Shown one piece after another: positions 53,858 through 63,725 of a stretch of DNA of 64,000 nucleotides. The stretch is from Verrucomicrobiota bacterium (GTDB lineage: Bacteria; Verrucomicrobiota; Verrucomicrobiia; Opitutales; Opitutaceae), in contig VHCJ01000009.1 in assembly GCA_016871755.1 (NCBI GenBank), forward strand, positions 51,914-115,913, read 5' to 3'. The notes beneath the pieces are model-generated. The model made no database searches and had not been told where the DNA came from. It was given only the letters and a program-made list of their open reading frames with translations. The translations under genes were made by a program, and so were the position numbers. The first letter of the stretch is position 1. Every line of letters begins with the position of its first letter.

Positions 53858-54649
53858 TCACTCGTGTTCCAAGACGCGGATCCAGTCGATTTCGAGCACG
53901 GCGGGGAAGGGTGTGGTCCCATCCGGATCGCCCGGCAGGCGTCCGCCGACGGCGACGTTGACGATCAGGTGAAACGGTTGATCGAACGGCGCGGGGTGGT
54001 CGGCGGCCTCGGTTCGCCATTCGGTTTGGGTTTGGTAGCAGACGCCATCGACGAACCAGCGGAATTCGCCTGCGGTCCACTCGAGCGCGTAGACGCGGAA
54101 CCCGTCGTCGATTCGGCCGGAGGGAAGAACGTACGTTTTCCCGGAGTGGACGTTCTTCGGCCAAGCGCCGCCGTAGTGGAGCGTGCCGAAGACCTCGTTC
54201 GGCCGATGCCCCACCGTCTCAAGCAGGTCGATCTCGCCGCTCGCCGCCCAGCCGCCATACCTACTGTGCTCGGGCAGCAGCCAGACGGCGGGCCAGATCC
54301 CCTGACCGCAAGGGATGCGGGCCCGCACCTCGAAGCGACCATAGGTCCAGGCGGCGCGACCCTTGGTGCGCAGCCGCGCGGAGGTGAAGGCCCGCGAGCC
54401 CTCTGGGCCCGTGAACGCCTCGCGCCGCGCGATGATTCGCAGCCGACCGCCGGAGACCTCGATATTCTCCGGTCGGTCGGTGTAGTACTGCAGCTCTTCG
54501 TTGCCTCCGCCCCATCCATTGACCTCGGGTTCCCACTTCGCGGGATCGAGGCGGGTGCCCTCGAAGTCGTCGCTCCAAACCAGGCGCCAGCCGGGGGGCT
54601 GGGCGACGGAAGTGGTCATGATGAGGAGAAACGCGAGACAACGCCCCAT
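53858..54649 (-). CDS. Secreted glycoside hydrolase family 16 protein
   Basis: 263 residues from the ATG at 54649 (MGRCLAFLLIMTTSVAQPPG), a short signal peptide; an upstream start would remove it from the N-terminus. The GH16 catalytic motif is SGEIDLLETVG with nucleophile E139 and acid/base E144; the EIDLLE spacing is the bulged form seen in laminarinases. WGGGNEELQYYTDRPENIEV, WTYGRFEVRARIPCGQGIWPAVWLLP and GGRLPGDPDGTTPFP are family blocks. Likely an endo-beta-1,3-glucanase acting on laminarin-type glucans. It begins 11 bases after the receptor gene ends, so the two are likely co-transcribed. Confidence 0.92.
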   Translation of the reverse strand: MGRCLAFLLIMTTSVAQPPGWRLVWSDDFEGTRLDPAKWEPEVNGWGGGNEELQYYTDRPENIEVSGGRLRIIARREAFTGPEGSRAFTSARLRTKGRAAWTYGRFEVRARIPCGQGIWPAVWLLPEHSRYGGWAASGEIDLLETVGHRPNEVFGTLHYGGAWPKNVHSGKTYVLPSGRIDDGFRVYALEWTAGEFRWFVDGVCYQTQTEWRTEAADHPAPFDQPFHLIVNVAVGGRLPGDPDGTTPFPAVLEIDWIRVLEHE

Positions 54650-54659
54650 GCGGCGGCGA

Positions 54660-57551
54660 TCAGAACACGATCCCGAACTCGAGCCGAGCCGAGATTCCGG
54701 GGGCGAACCCGAGCCCGTACTGGTCCGTATCATCCATCAGGTTGTTGATGTTGAGCTGGAGTCGTGACTCGTGGCCGCGCAGGCCGAAGTCGTAACGGAT
54801 CATGGCGTCGACATTGAGCCGCGGGTCAGTGTACAGGGCGATGGGCCGGCCGTTCGCGTCGACCTGCAGTTGGCCCGAGCCGTCGGTGCGGGCGGAGACG
54901 AATTCACGCTCGGATTCCCACTGGCCGCCGAGACCGAGTGTGACGCCCTTCAGCGGGCCGGAATCGAACGCATAGGTGCCCCAAGCCGAGGTGGCGTGCC
55001 GTGGGGTGTCGTCGTCCGAACCCTGCCCGAGGTAGCCGCGGCCGAGCCAGGTGGAGGTGTCGGTCGGGTTCGCGTAGGCCTCGTTGAGCTTGTAGCCGGA
55101 GAGCCCCCACGAACCATCCGGGAAGTACCAGTTGGCCCAGCGGTCCTGTGGGTAGGGGTATTTCGGGAACTTGCCCACGTTCACGGTCTGGCGGTCGAGA
55201 CGGGAGTACGTCAGCAGCAGCTGGAAACGTTCCGTGGGGGAGAGAAGGATCTGGGTGTCCCAGCCCTCCGACTCGTCGTCGCCCGAGTTCCACGCCATGT
55301 ATGTGCCGCGGTCGGGGGCGGCGCGGTCCATGGTCGCGATGTTGACGTTCGGATCGTCGATGTTGAAGAACCAGCCCGGCCAGCCCTGCCCGGCGGCAAC
55401 ATTGGCGTAGACCTTGTCCATGTATGCGGCGCCGGAGGCGGTCGAGGCGTTGAGGTACCAATTGCCGTTCTTTTGGTAGGCTGCGCCGGCGGCCTTGGCG
55501 GCATTCCATTCCGCGACGGCGTTGAGCTGGGCGGTCGACCAGTTGGCCTCCTCGGGATTGGCGCCGGTCACGAAGTAGGTGATGGGCTTGTTTGGATCGA
55601 ACTGCTTTTTGGCGGGAGCAGGTGCCCACCAGTAGAAGTAGGGGGTGCCGGTGCGTTCGATTTTGAAGCGGGAAACGGTGCCGGAGATGCGTCCGTCGAG
55701 GAAGTCGACCTTGACTCCCACTTCCCGGCTCTTCGCGACCGTCGCGTCGATCGGCACGCCATTGCCGTCGCGCAGGCCTTCGAAGTTGGGGACGAGGCCC
55801 TCGGACTCGAGGGCGAAGATCGAGACCTGCTTGAGGACCCGGAAGCTGACGCCGAGCTGCGAGGTGTTCTTGGACTGCGCGGCGCGGTCGACATCGGAGG
55901 AATTGGCCGGATTGAGGCGGCTCGTCGTAGTCACGCGGTTGTCGTTGCGGTCACGGCGCATGCCGGCGACGACGGTGATGCGGTCATCGAGGAGCTTGCC
56001 CTGGTAGACCCCGTAGGTGCCTTGGTTCCAGGCGAGGTTCCGGACATCGGAGATGCGGACCATGGGGGCGTCGGGGGAGCCGTCGCCCTGCTTGCCGAAG
56101 CGGATGTAGGACGTGTCCTGCGGGGACTTGTAGTTGTTCGCACCGGGCGTGGTCCGCCAGGTGGCGGTGTCCTTCTGGAAGCGCTCGTTCGAGCGGCCGA
56201 CCAGCAGGCTGCTGTCGATGCCGAACCAGCGGGACTTCTCGAAGAGGGAGAATTGGTAGGCGAGTTCCGCCCGGACTTGATCGCGATCATTGGTCTCGAG
56301 GTATTCCGACCAATTGTACTGGAACGTCGCGTTGTTCACCGTGCCGGCGGAGAACGCGTTGTCGGCCGGGGTCAGGGGCAGGACCTTGACGCTGCCGCGA
56401 AGTGACGTCGGACCGACGCCGACCTGCAGGGCGCCGCCGACATCGCGCCCGGAGAATTCGGCGCCGGAGAGGTTCGCGCCGACGAGGAGCGAGAGACCGG
56501 GGAGGAGTTGTTGTTCGACCTTGAACAGCGCGTTGTAAGCGGTGGTGTCGACGTAGGTGTCCGGGCCGGACCAGCGAAACGTGCGCCGATCCTTGCCCGC
56601 GAAGTCGACGAAGCCGGCGCGTTCGAGCCGGTCCTGCTGATCGGCGGGCACGTCGGCGCGGGCGCGGACGCTCTGGAAGCCGACGCCCTCGCGGTTGTCT
56701 TCGCCGTACTCAAGGTCGAGCGTGACCAGCGTTTTCGCGAAGGGGCGGAACTGAACGATCGGGGCGATGAAGGAGTGTGACGCCTTGAACAGCTCGGTCT
56801 GGTCGCCGGTCGTTTCCAAGGCTCCGGAGACGCGGATGCCGAGGCCCGATTTCTGCGGGTAGACGCGGTTCAGGTCGAAGGCGGCGCGGGCATAGTCGTT
56901 GGTGCCGAGGGCCACGGTGACCTCCTCGCGGGCCTTATCGAGCGGAGTCTTGGGAAGATAGTTCACGATGCCGCCGAAGTTGCCGATGCCGTAGAGCAGC
57001 GCGGCCGGCCCGCGGACGACCTCGATGCGGCCGATGTTCGCGCTGTCGGTTGAGTGCTGGCGACGGAAGCCGTCCCGGAGCACGGAGTCGGTGATGAAGC
57101 CGCGCACCTTCACGGTGGTCTGCGTCTTCGCGGCGGTCGCACCTTCGGAACTGTGTACGCCGCCGGCGTTGACGAACGTGTTCCCCTGCCCGGCGTCATT
57201 CTGGGACCGGAGCACGATGCCCGCGCTGTAGCGCAGGGATTCGCGGAGATCCTTCGAGCCGGTGTCCCGCACGAATTCCTCCGTGATGACCTCGATGGGC
57301 ATCGGGATGTCCTTGATCGCCGTGTTCAGTCGCGACCCGGAGATCGAATTGGTCGCCCGATAGCCCCGGTCCTTGGAGGCATCGACTTGGAACGGCGAGA
57401 GCTCGACGACCTCCGGGGATTCCTCCCTGGCTTCGGCGACGGGCTTCGTGGGGGTGGTTTGGGCGAACAGGCTGACCAGCGGAGAAAACGCCGCGAGCAG
57501 GCCGAGGGACGAGGCCTTGAGACCTCGGAACGGAACGGATGCGTGGGTCAT
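54660..57551 (-). CDS. TonB-dependent outer-membrane receptor
   Basis: 963 residues from the ATG at 57551 (MTHASVPFRGLKASSLGLLA), a signal peptide ending near LFAQT; earlier in-frame starts overlap the regulator promoter and are unlikely. The plug opens with VVELSPFQVDASKDRGYRAT and SISGSRLNTAIKDIPMPIEV, the form common in Opitutaceae receptors. GPAALLYGIGNFGGIVNYLP is the usual plug core. The barrel follows, and the C-terminus ends in aromatic LEFGIVF as needed for outer-membrane insertion. With the adjacent secreted GH16 it probably imports beta-glucan oligosaccharides; siderophore uptake is less likely in this context. Divergent from a LacI regulator. Confidence 0.92.
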   Translation of the reverse strand: MTHASVPFRGLKASSLGLLAAFSPLVSLFAQTTPTKPVAEAREESPEVVELSPFQVDASKDRGYRATNSISGSRLNTAIKDIPMPIEVITEEFVRDTGSKDLRESLRYSAGIVLRSQNDAGQGNTFVNAGGVHSSEGATAAKTQTTVKVRGFITDSVLRDGFRRQHSTDSANIGRIEVVRGPAALLYGIGNFGGIVNYLPKTPLDKAREEVTVALGTNDYARAAFDLNRVYPQKSGLGIRVSGALETTGDQTELFKASHSFIAPIVQFRPFAKTLVTLDLEYGEDNREGVGFQSVRARADVPADQQDRLERAGFVDFAGKDRRTFRWSGPDTYVDTTAYNALFKVEQQLLPGLSLLVGANLSGAEFSGRDVGGALQVGVGPTSLRGSVKVLPLTPADNAFSAGTVNNATFQYNWSEYLETNDRDQVRAELAYQFSLFEKSRWFGIDSSLLVGRSNERFQKDTATWRTTPGANNYKSPQDTSYIRFGKQGDGSPDAPMVRISDVRNLAWNQGTYGVYQGKLLDDRITVVAGMRRDRNDNRVTTTSRLNPANSSDVDRAAQSKNTSQLGVSFRVLKQVSIFALESEGLVPNFEGLRDGNGVPIDATVAKSREVGVKVDFLDGRISGTVSRFKIERTGTPYFYWWAPAPAKKQFDPNKPITYFVTGANPEEANWSTAQLNAVAEWNAAKAAGAAYQKNGNWYLNASTASGAAYMDKVYANVAAGQGWPGWFFNIDDPNVNIATMDRAAPDRGTYMAWNSGDDESEGWDTQILLSPTERFQLLLTYSRLDRQTVNVGKFPKYPYPQDRWANWYFPDGSWGLSGYKLNEAYANPTDTSTWLGRGYLGQGSDDDTPRHATSAWGTYAFDSGPLKGVTLGLGGQWESEREFVSARTDGSGQLQVDANGRPIALYTDPRLNVDAMIRYDFGLRGHESRLQLNINNLMDDTDQYGLGFAPGISARLEFGIVF

Positions 57552-57586
57552 GGGGGCACGGGGATTCAAGTCGGGATCCGACGAGG

Positions 57587-57720
57587 ATGTGCAACAAAGT
57601 GCATTAAAACGACGACGGTCAAGCGCGAATGTGCAAAGATGTGCAGACGGGTACTCGTAATCATAATCGCGACAGGAATGCTCGATGACCGCTTGACTCG
57701 ATGTGCAGCAATGCGCAGGA
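57587..57720. promoter_or_regulatory. Three paired ATGTGCA direct repeats between receptor and LacI gene
   Basis: Each pair has a 10-bp period: ATGTGCAACA/AAGTGCATTA from 57587, ATGTGCAAAG/ATGTGCAGAC from 57629, ATGTGCAGCA/ATGCGCAGGA from 57701. The first ATGTGCA is exact in all three pairs; the second half is exact in one pair and one base off in two. Pair starts are 42 and 72 bases apart. The outer pairs lie about 35 bases before the receptor ATG and about 10 bases before the regulator ATG, so binding would cover both promoters. No LacI-style palindrome was found. Confidence 0.65.
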
Positions 57721-57729
57721 ATCGTCGGC

Positions 57730-58782
57730 ATGTCGGAGTTCATTTCGCAGCAGCATATTGCGGATGCCTTGGGGATCTCCCGAACGTCGGTCTCGCGGGC
57801 CTTGGCGCAGCATCCGGCGGTGAATCCGGAGACGCGGGCGCGGGTGCTTTCGATGTCGGCGCAGCTGGGCTATCGAGTGACGGCGACCAAGCGTTCGCGG
57901 GAGCGTTCCTCGGCGGCCCGGGGCGGGCAGGTCGGCGTGTTGGTGGCGGCCGCGCGCGAGCCGATGGGATGGGTGACGGAGACGTCGCAGTACATGTTGG
58001 CGGGGATCACGGAGCGGCTGAGGCACGAGAGCATCGGCTTGGACCTTCACTACCTGGATCCGCGCGTCCCTCTTGCCTCGGTTGAGGCTTTCGTCGATGG
58101 CGTGCGACCGGTGGATCGGGGTTGGAGGGGAGCGGTGCTGGTTTACCCACTTCCCGAAAATTGGGTGGGGCATCTTGCCGCACGCATCCCGACCGTCTCG
58201 ATCATTGAAGATTACTTCGAGGCCGGGGTTGACTGCGTGGATACGGATCAGGCAAGCGGGATGTTCGCTCTCGTGCGCCACCTGGCTGAACTTGGCCACC
58301 GGCGGATTGGGTTCCTGACCTGGCGATATCGCTCGCCGACACCTTGGGCGCAGCGGCGGCTGGGCGGCTTTGTGGAGGCACTGATGCGGCTCGACCTGCC
58401 TTTTGACCCGGCGTACGTGATCAACGGGCGCGAGTCCGGGACGGTCCCGATCGATTCCCTTGGCGAGGTCGTCGCTGCCAAGGCCGCTGCGGGTGTGACG
58501 GCGTGGGTGTGCGCGGCCGACCATCAGGCCTACCCCCTGATCACCGAACTGCGTGGTCGCGGCCTGCGCGTACCCGAGGACGTCTCCGTGGTGGGGTTTG
58601 ACGGCGTTGAACCGCCGCCGGGGTTTCCCCGACTGACGTCGATTCGCATCCCCTACACGGATATGGGAGTGGCTGCGGTCATGCGCTTGCTCAACCGCGC
58701 GCAGAATCCTGCCTCCCCACGGCGCCACGTCATGCTTGGAGGCACGCCTATCTGGGGCGATACGACCTCCGCTCCCCCCTGA
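57730..58782 (+). CDS. LacI family transcriptional regulator
   Basis: 350 residues from the ATG at 57730 (MSEFISQQHIADALGISRTS). The HTH (ISQQHIADALGISRTSVSRAL) and hinge region (VNPETRARVLSMSAQLGY) are standard, and the sensor domain has GHRRIGFLTWRY and VPEDVSVVGFDGVEPPPG. Effector unknown, presumably a sugar derived from the glycan handled by the divergent receptor/GH16 genes. It ends 20 bases before the convergent sugar isomerase gene. The ATGTGCA repeats in front of it are candidates for its operators. Confidence 0.92.
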   Translation: MSEFISQQHIADALGISRTSVSRALAQHPAVNPETRARVLSMSAQLGYRVTATKRSRERSSAARGGQVGVLVAAAREPMGWVTETSQYMLAGITERLRHESIGLDLHYLDPRVPLASVEAFVDGVRPVDRGWRGAVLVYPLPENWVGHLAARIPTVSIIEDYFEAGVDCVDTDQASGMFALVRHLAELGHRRIGFLTWRYRSPTPWAQRRLGGFVEALMRLDLPFDPAYVINGRESGTVPIDSLGEVVAAKAAAGVTAWVCAADHQAYPLITELRGRGLRVPEDVSVVGFDGVEPPPGFPRLTSIRIPYTDMGVAAVMRLLNRAQNPASPRRHVMLGGTPIWGDTTSAPP

Positions 58783-58801
58783 GCGGTTTTTGGGCGCCGC
58801 C

Positions 58802-59539
58802 TCAGGCTCGGCCCCAGGCGCGGAGTTGCTCGAGCGACAGCCGGACCGACTCCAGGGGGGCGTGGTGGTACTTCTCGACCTCGACGACATACCACTCCAC
58901 CGCGCCGATCGCGTCGGCGGCGCGGAAGACGGCGGGAAAATCGACCGGGCCTCCGCCGAGCTCGGCCTCGTCCTTCAGGTGCAGCAGTTCGATCCGGCGT
59001 CCCTGCTCGCGGATGAAGGCGGCGGGGTCCTTGCCGCCGACGTGCACCCAGTAGACGTCCGCCTCGCAGCCGAGGTTGCGGGGTTCGGCGGCGTCGAGCA
59101 GCCAGTCAAAGCCGCGGCGGCCGTCGACGGTGGCGAGTTCGAAGTTGTGGTTATGGTAGCTAAATCGCAGGCCGTGCGCCCGGAGCCGGGCGCCGATCGC
59201 GTTCAGCTCCTCGCCGATCGCGGCGCAGGCGGCGCCTGAGCGGAAGAGTTCGCGCGGATAGTACGGACAAATCACGTGCCGCGTCCCGAAGAGGAGTGCC
59301 TCGCAGGCCACTCTGCTGAGGTCGGCGCGCAGCGCGGCGATGCCGACGTGCATCCCGGACACGCGGAGTCCGGCCACCTTGACCGCCGCCGCGGCCTGCG
59401 GGGCGTCAAGGTTGCCGTAACCGGCGAGTTCCACGCCCGCGTACCCCATCTTCGCCACGGCGGCCACCGTGCCCGCAAAGTCGACGGCAGTGGCGTCGCG
59501 GACGGACCAGAGTTGCAGGGAGACAGGGATGTGCGGCAT
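58802..59539 (-). CDS. Sugar phosphate isomerase/epimerase family protein (AP endonuclease family 2 fold)
   Basis: 245 residues. TIM-barrel protein with VSLQLWSVRDATAVDFAGTV at the N-terminus, LRFSYHNHNFELATVDGRRGFDWLLD (metal-binding His/Asp/Glu environment), EADVYWVHVGGKDPAAFI and ELLHLKDEAEL (the His-x-Lys-Asp motif), then EWYVVEVEKYHHAPLESVRLSL. Family members isomerise or epimerise sugars and inositols. It is adjacent to the LacI gene in convergent orientation and close to the Gfo/Idh gene, a common pairing in sugar catabolism. Confidence 0.9.
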   Translation of the reverse strand: MPHIPVSLQLWSVRDATAVDFAGTVAAVAKMGYAGVELAGYGNLDAPQAAAAVKVAGLRVSGMHVGIAALRADLSRVACEALLFGTRHVICPYYPRELFRSGAACAAIGEELNAIGARLRAHGLRFSYHNHNFELATVDGRRGFDWLLDAAEPRNLGCEADVYWVHVGGKDPAAFIREQGRRIELLHLKDEAELGGGPVDFPAVFRAADAIGAVEWYVVEVEKYHHAPLESVRLSLEQLRAWGRA

Positions 59540-59638
59540 GGGACGTGACCGGAAAAGGGGAGAGCGAAGACGTTGGGCGGGGGGCGGGAGGGGCCGCCGG
59601 GAAAGCCGGGGGGACGTTCGCGCCGTCGGCTCCCGCTG

Positions 59639-60244
59639 TCAACCGCCTGCGGCCACCGGCGCCGAGGGTTGGGCCTCGCCGCGCTTGAAGTGGAGTCGGC
59701 AGACCGAGACGTAGCGCTCGTTGCCGCCGATTTCCACCTGGGCTCCCTCGCGGAGCACGCGACCGGCGGCGTCCGTGCGCAGGACCATCGTCGCCTTTCG
59801 TCCGCAGTGGCAGATCGTCTTGATCTCGTTCAGGTCGTCGGCCCACGCGAGGAGCGCGGCGCTGCCCTCGAAGAGCTGACCTTGGAAGTCGGTCCGCAGC
59901 CCGTAGCAGAGCACCGGGATGTCGAGCAGATCGGCGACATCGGTCAGCTGCTGCACCTGCGAGCGAGTGAGAAACTGGGCCTCGTCGACGAGGACGCAGG
60001 CGACGGGTTGGCGGGCGCACTCGGCACGGACAAGGCCGGCAAGGTCGTCGCTGGCGGTGAACGGCGTCGCGTCGGCGCTGAGCCCGATCCGCGACGCGAT
60101 GCGACCCGGCCCGCCGCGGGTGTCGAGCGCGGGCGTGAAGAGGACGGTGTGCATGCCGCGCTCGCGGTAGTTGTAGCTCGATTGAAGCAGGACCGTCGAT
60201 TTGCCCGCGTTCATCGCGGAATAGTAGAAGTAGGTCTTGGCCAT
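59639..60244 (-). CDS. tdk: Thymidine kinase
   Basis: 201 residues from the ATG at 60244 ([20 protein letters not shown]); longer frames add 60 residues without homology. The Walker A motif is SAMNAGKST, the acidic motif is [10 protein letters not shown], and [12 protein letters not shown] plus [10 protein letters not shown] provide the metal-binding site of type II thymidine kinases. The conserved [19 protein letters not shown] is also present. It salvages thymidine to dTMP. The window thus encodes salvage plus a ThyX-like protein whose activity is uncertain, so tdk may carry more of the dTMP supply. Confidence 0.94.
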   Translation of the reverse strand: MAKTYFYYSAMNAGKSTVLLQSSYNYRERGMHTVLFTPALDTRGGPGRIASRIGLSADATPFTASDDLAGLVRAECARQPVACVLVDEAQFLTRSQVQQLTDVADLLDIPVLCYGLRTDFQGQLFEGSAALLAWADDLNEIKTICHCGRKATMVLRTDAAGRVLREGAQVEIGGNERYVSVCRLHFKRGEAQPSAPVAAGG

Positions 60245-60492
60245 GGAGTCGGGAAGGGTCGGGACGCGGGCGCCGGTGGCCGGAGTCGCGGTTCGGGGGT
60301 GCGTTGGGAGCGGCGGATCGGTTGTGCGGTGAGGTGCCAGGGCGTGCGGTCGATGGGCTCGATGGGCGGGTACAGCGGGTGCGGTTTTCTGGCGCAACGC
60401 GGCGGGCGGAGCAAGGGCGCGCATGCGTCCAGGTAACCATCCGGCAGAAATCCCTCGCCCCGCTGCGGTGCGTGCGGTTGGGTGGGGGGTCC

Positions 60493-62331
60493 ATGTCGCT
60501 CTTCAGCCTGCTCGACGTCTCCCTCAGCTTCGGTGGCCCGTACATCGTGGAAAAGGCCAACTTCCAGGTCGACCCCGGTGAGCGCGTCTGCCTGCTCGGG
60601 CGCAACGGGGCCGGAAAGTCGACGCTGATGAAGATCATCGCGGGCGAGACCAAGCCCGATTCCGGTCAGGTCTTCCGCCAGCCCGGCGCGGTCTTCTGCC
60701 GCCTGACCCAGGAAATCCCGGCGGATGCCGGCGGCGTGGTGCGCGACCTCGTCACCGGTGGCCTCCGCCCGCAGGGGGAGCACGAGGAGGAGTGGGAGCG
60801 CGACGTCCGCGTCGACTCGCTGATCGAACGCCTGCAGCTGCCGGGCGAGGCGGACTTCGCGCAGCTTTCCGGCGGACTCAAGCGCCGCGCCCTGCTCGCG
60901 CGGGCCCTGGCGGGTCAGCCGGACCTGCTGCTCCTCGATGAACCGACCAATCACCTCGATATCGAGTCCATCCTCTGGCTGGAGGAATTCCTGCTCGCGG
61001 AGCGCCTGACCCTTTTCTTCGTCACCCACGACCGCGCCTTCCTCCGGCGGCTGGCGACCCGCATCGTGGATCTCGACCGCGGCCGGCTGGCCAGCTGGGC
61101 GTGCGATTACGACACCTACCTCGTGCGCAAGCAGGAGGTGCTGGAGGCGGAGGAACGGCAGCAGGCGCTGTTCGACAAGAAGCTTGCGCAGGAGGAGGCA
61201 TGGATCCGGCGCGGCGTGAAGGCGCAGCGGTCGCGCGCGCAGGGTCGCATCCATGCCCTGATGCAGATGCGCGCGGAGCGCGCGGCGCGGCGGGACCGCG
61301 TGGGGCAGGCCACGCTCCGGCTCGCGGAGGCGGAGCGCTCCGGCGTGAAAGTGGTCGAGGCCGAGAAGGTCAGCTTCTCCTACCCCGATGGCCGGGTGCT
61401 CGTGAAGGACTTCTCCACGCTGATCACCCGCGGTGACAAGATCGGACTGATCGGCCCCAACGGCTCCGGCAAGACCACGCTCGTGCGGCTGCTGCTCGGT
61501 GAACTCGCGCCGACCGCGGGCACGCTAAAGCACGGCACTAACCTGGAGGTCGTGTACTTCGACCAGTTCCGCGGGCAGATCGACGACAACAAGACGGTGG
61601 CGGACAACATTGCGGGTGGCGCGACGACGGTCACGGTGGAGGGGCGCTCGCGGCACGTGATCAGCTACCTGCAGGACTTCCTGTTTTCGCCGGACCGGGC
61701 GCGCACCCCGGCGCGCGTGCTCTCGGGAGGGGAGCGCAACCGCCTCCTTCTCGCGCGGCTCTTCACCAAGCCGGCGAACGTGCTCGTGATGGACGAGCCG
61801 ACCAACGACCTCGACGCCGAGACGCTCGATCTGCTCGAGGATCTCCTTGTGGAGTACAAAGGCACGCTGATCGTGGTCAGCCATGACCGCGACTTCCTCG
61901 ACAACGTTGTGACCAGCTCGCTGGTGTTTGAGGGCGACGGTCGCATCGAGGAGTACGTGGGCGGCTACTCTGACTGGATTCGGGAGCGGGAGAAGGCGGC
62001 GGCGCGGGTGGCGGCGGCGGCTGCGGCCACGACGGCGGCGCTTGCTCCCGCCCCGACGGGTGACGAGGCCGCGGCGGTGCGGCCGGGGCGCGGGCGGCGT
62101 CTGGCGGCGCGGGAGCAGAAGGAACTGAGCGAGCTGCCCGGCCGGATCGAGGCGCTGGAGGCTGAGCAGCAGGCCCTCGCCGCGCAGCTGGCCGATCCCC
62201 GCTTCTACCAGCGCGAAGCCGCCCCGGTGGTGGCGGCGGCGAAGGCGCGCGTCATCCGGCTCGACGAGGAACATGCAACCGCGTTTGCACGCTGGGAGGA
62301 GTTGGAGGCCCTGCGTTCGGCGGCGGGCTAG
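60493..62331 (+). CDS. uup: ABC-F family ATPase, Uup-like
   Basis: 612 residues from the ATG at 60493 ([19 protein letters not shown]). Two ATPase cassettes: Walker [10 protein letters not shown] and GPNGSGKTT, signatures [15 protein letters not shown] and [15 protein letters not shown], Walker [13 protein letters not shown] and [13 protein letters not shown] basic linker lies between them ([20 protein letters not shown]), and a C-terminal coiled coil follows an Ala/Pro hinge ([20 protein letters not shown]), the Uup arrangement associated with DNA binding and ribosome function. There is no transmembrane domain. It starts 248 bases from the divergent tdk gene. Confidence 0.93.
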   Translation: MSLFSLLDVSLSFGGPYIVEKANFQVDPGERVCLLGRNGAGKSTLMKIIAGETKPDSGQVFRQPGAVFCRLTQEIPADAGGVVRDLVTGGLRPQGEHEEEWERDVRVDSLIERLQLPGEADFAQLSGGLKRRALLARALAGQPDLLLLDEPTNHLDIESILWLEEFLLAERLTLFFVTHDRAFLRRLATRIVDLDRGRLASWACDYDTYLVRKQEVLEAEERQQALFDKKLAQEEAWIRRGVKAQRSRAQGRIHALMQMRAERAARRDRVGQATLRLAEAERSGVKVVEAEKVSFSYPDGRVLVKDFSTLITRGDKIGLIGPNGSGKTTLVRLLLGELAPTAGTLKHGTNLEVVYFDQFRGQIDDNKTVADNIAGGATTVTVEGRSRHVISYLQDFLFSPDRARTPARVLSGGERNRLLLARLFTKPANVLVMDEPTNDLDAETLDLLEDLLVEYKGTLIVVSHDRDFLDNVVTSSLVFEGDGRIEEYVGGYSDWIREREKAAARVAAAAAATTAALAPAPTGDEAAAVRPGRGRRLAAREQKELSELPGRIEALEAEQQALAAQLADPRFYQREAAPVVAAAKARVIRLDEEHATAFARWEELEALRSAAG

Positions 62332-62496
62332 GTGCCCGCGCTCGGGCGGCGGGGTGCCTGTCTCACGGTCCGACCGGAACAGCGTTGCGAACCGGGCGCC
62401 GGTCGATGAAGCTGCGGATCTTTCCGACCGCTGCGCCCGACGGCCCGCGGGCCTGCCGCTGCGGCGGAGATTCAAACCTTTTTCCACCCCCCGACG

Positions 62497-63567
62497 ATGA
62501 AAGCCCTCCTCCTCACGGCGCCCTCGACGCTGACCTTCACTGACGTGCCTGAACCGGAGATCGCGGCGGGTGAAGTGCTGGTGCGCGTCCGTGCGTGCGG
62601 CATCTGCGGCAGCGACATTCATGGCTGGGATGGATCGAGTGGCCGGCGGACGCCGCCGCTGATCATGGGGCATGAAGCCTCGGGCGAGATTGCGCGGGTG
62701 GGACCGGGCGTGAGCCGCTGGCGGGCGGGTGACCGGGTGACCTTTGACTCGACGATCTACTGTGGCGAGTGTGCCTTCTGCCGCTCGGCGCAGCCCAACC
62801 TGTGCGAGTGCCGGCGGGTCGTCGGGGTGGCTCCGGCGGAGTACCGCCAGCATGGCGCCTTCGCGGAGTACGTGGCGTTGCCGGAGCGGATTCTGTGCGG
62901 GCTGCCGGACGGCCTCAGCTACGAACGGGCGGCGATGATTGAACCCGTCTCGATCGCGGTGCACGCGGTGCGGCGCGCGCTTCCGGACGCCGGTGCACCC
63001 GGGGTGCGCGTGTCGGCGCTGGGCGGGCCGGCGAGTGCGGTGGTGGTGGGAAGCGGCATGATCGGCATGCTCGTGATCCAGGCCCTGCGCTGGGCGGGCG
63101 TGGAGCGTGTGATCGCGGTGGACCTTGAGGACGCGCGGCTGGCGGTGGCGCGGGAACTGGGGGCCACGGACATCGTGAACTCGGGGCGGGAGGATGCGGT
63201 GGCGGCGGTGGCGGCGCTCACCCAGGGCCGAGGTGCGGACTACGCCTTTGAAGTGGTGGGCGTATCCGCAACCCTGCAACTCGCCCTCGGGGCCCTGCGG
63301 CGCGGCGGCACGGCGGTGCTGGTCGGCAACCTCAGCCCGAAGACGGACTTCCCGCTGCAAGCGGTGGTGACGCGCGAACTCACGCTCATCGGCACCTGCG
63401 GCTCGGCGGGGGAATATCCCCTCTGCCTCGACCTGATGAACCGCGGGGTGGTGCGGGTCGAGCCGATGATGACGGCGGTGGCCCCGCTGGCGGAGGGAGC
63501 CGCGTGGTTCTCCCGGCTCAGCGCCAAGGATGGCGGGCGCTATTTGAAGATCATCCTGACGCCCTGA
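62497..63567 (+). CDS. Zinc-dependent medium-chain alcohol/polyol dehydrogenase
   Basis: 356 residues. Catalytic zinc ligands C37 (CGICGSDIHG), H59 and E60 (MGHEASGEI) are present, and the structural zinc is bound by C89, C92, C95 and C103 (YCGECAFCRSAQPNLC). The Rossmann fold shows VVGSGMIGMLVIQA and VIAVDLEDARLAVA. ASGEIARVGPGVSRWRAGDRV is typical. Substrates of this group include sorbitol, galactitol phosphate, threonine and butanediol; the sequence alone does not decide. The gene is alone on its strand. Confidence 0.88.
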   Translation: MKALLLTAPSTLTFTDVPEPEIAAGEVLVRVRACGICGSDIHGWDGSSGRRTPPLIMGHEASGEIARVGPGVSRWRAGDRVTFDSTIYCGECAFCRSAQPNLCECRRVVGVAPAEYRQHGAFAEYVALPERILCGLPDGLSYERAAMIEPVSIAVHAVRRALPDAGAPGVRVSALGGPASAVVVGSGMIGMLVIQALRWAGVERVIAVDLEDARLAVARELGATDIVNSGREDAVAAVAALTQGRGADYAFEVVGVSATLQLALGALRRGGTAVLVGNLSPKTDFPLQAVVTRELTLIGTCGSAGEYPLCLDLMNRGVVRVEPMMTAVAPLAEGAAWFSRLSAKDGGRYLKIILTP

Positions 63568-63725
63568 ACCATCAGGCCGGATTGAGGGGGACGACCGGAT
63601 TTTTCAGGAGATGCAGTTCTGAAACGAAGGAAACTCGGGCGGTCCGGAGCTCAGCGGCGAGGCCCCTCTCCTGGAACGGAGCCGGTCGCGCCTTCCACCA
63701 CGGCGGGATTTCGCGAGCGGGCGCG
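63568..63725. other. Region after the dehydrogenase gene
   Basis: No gene recognised. A purine-rich spacer (aggaaactcg, tggaacggag) follows the dehydrogenase stop. Confidence 0.3.
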
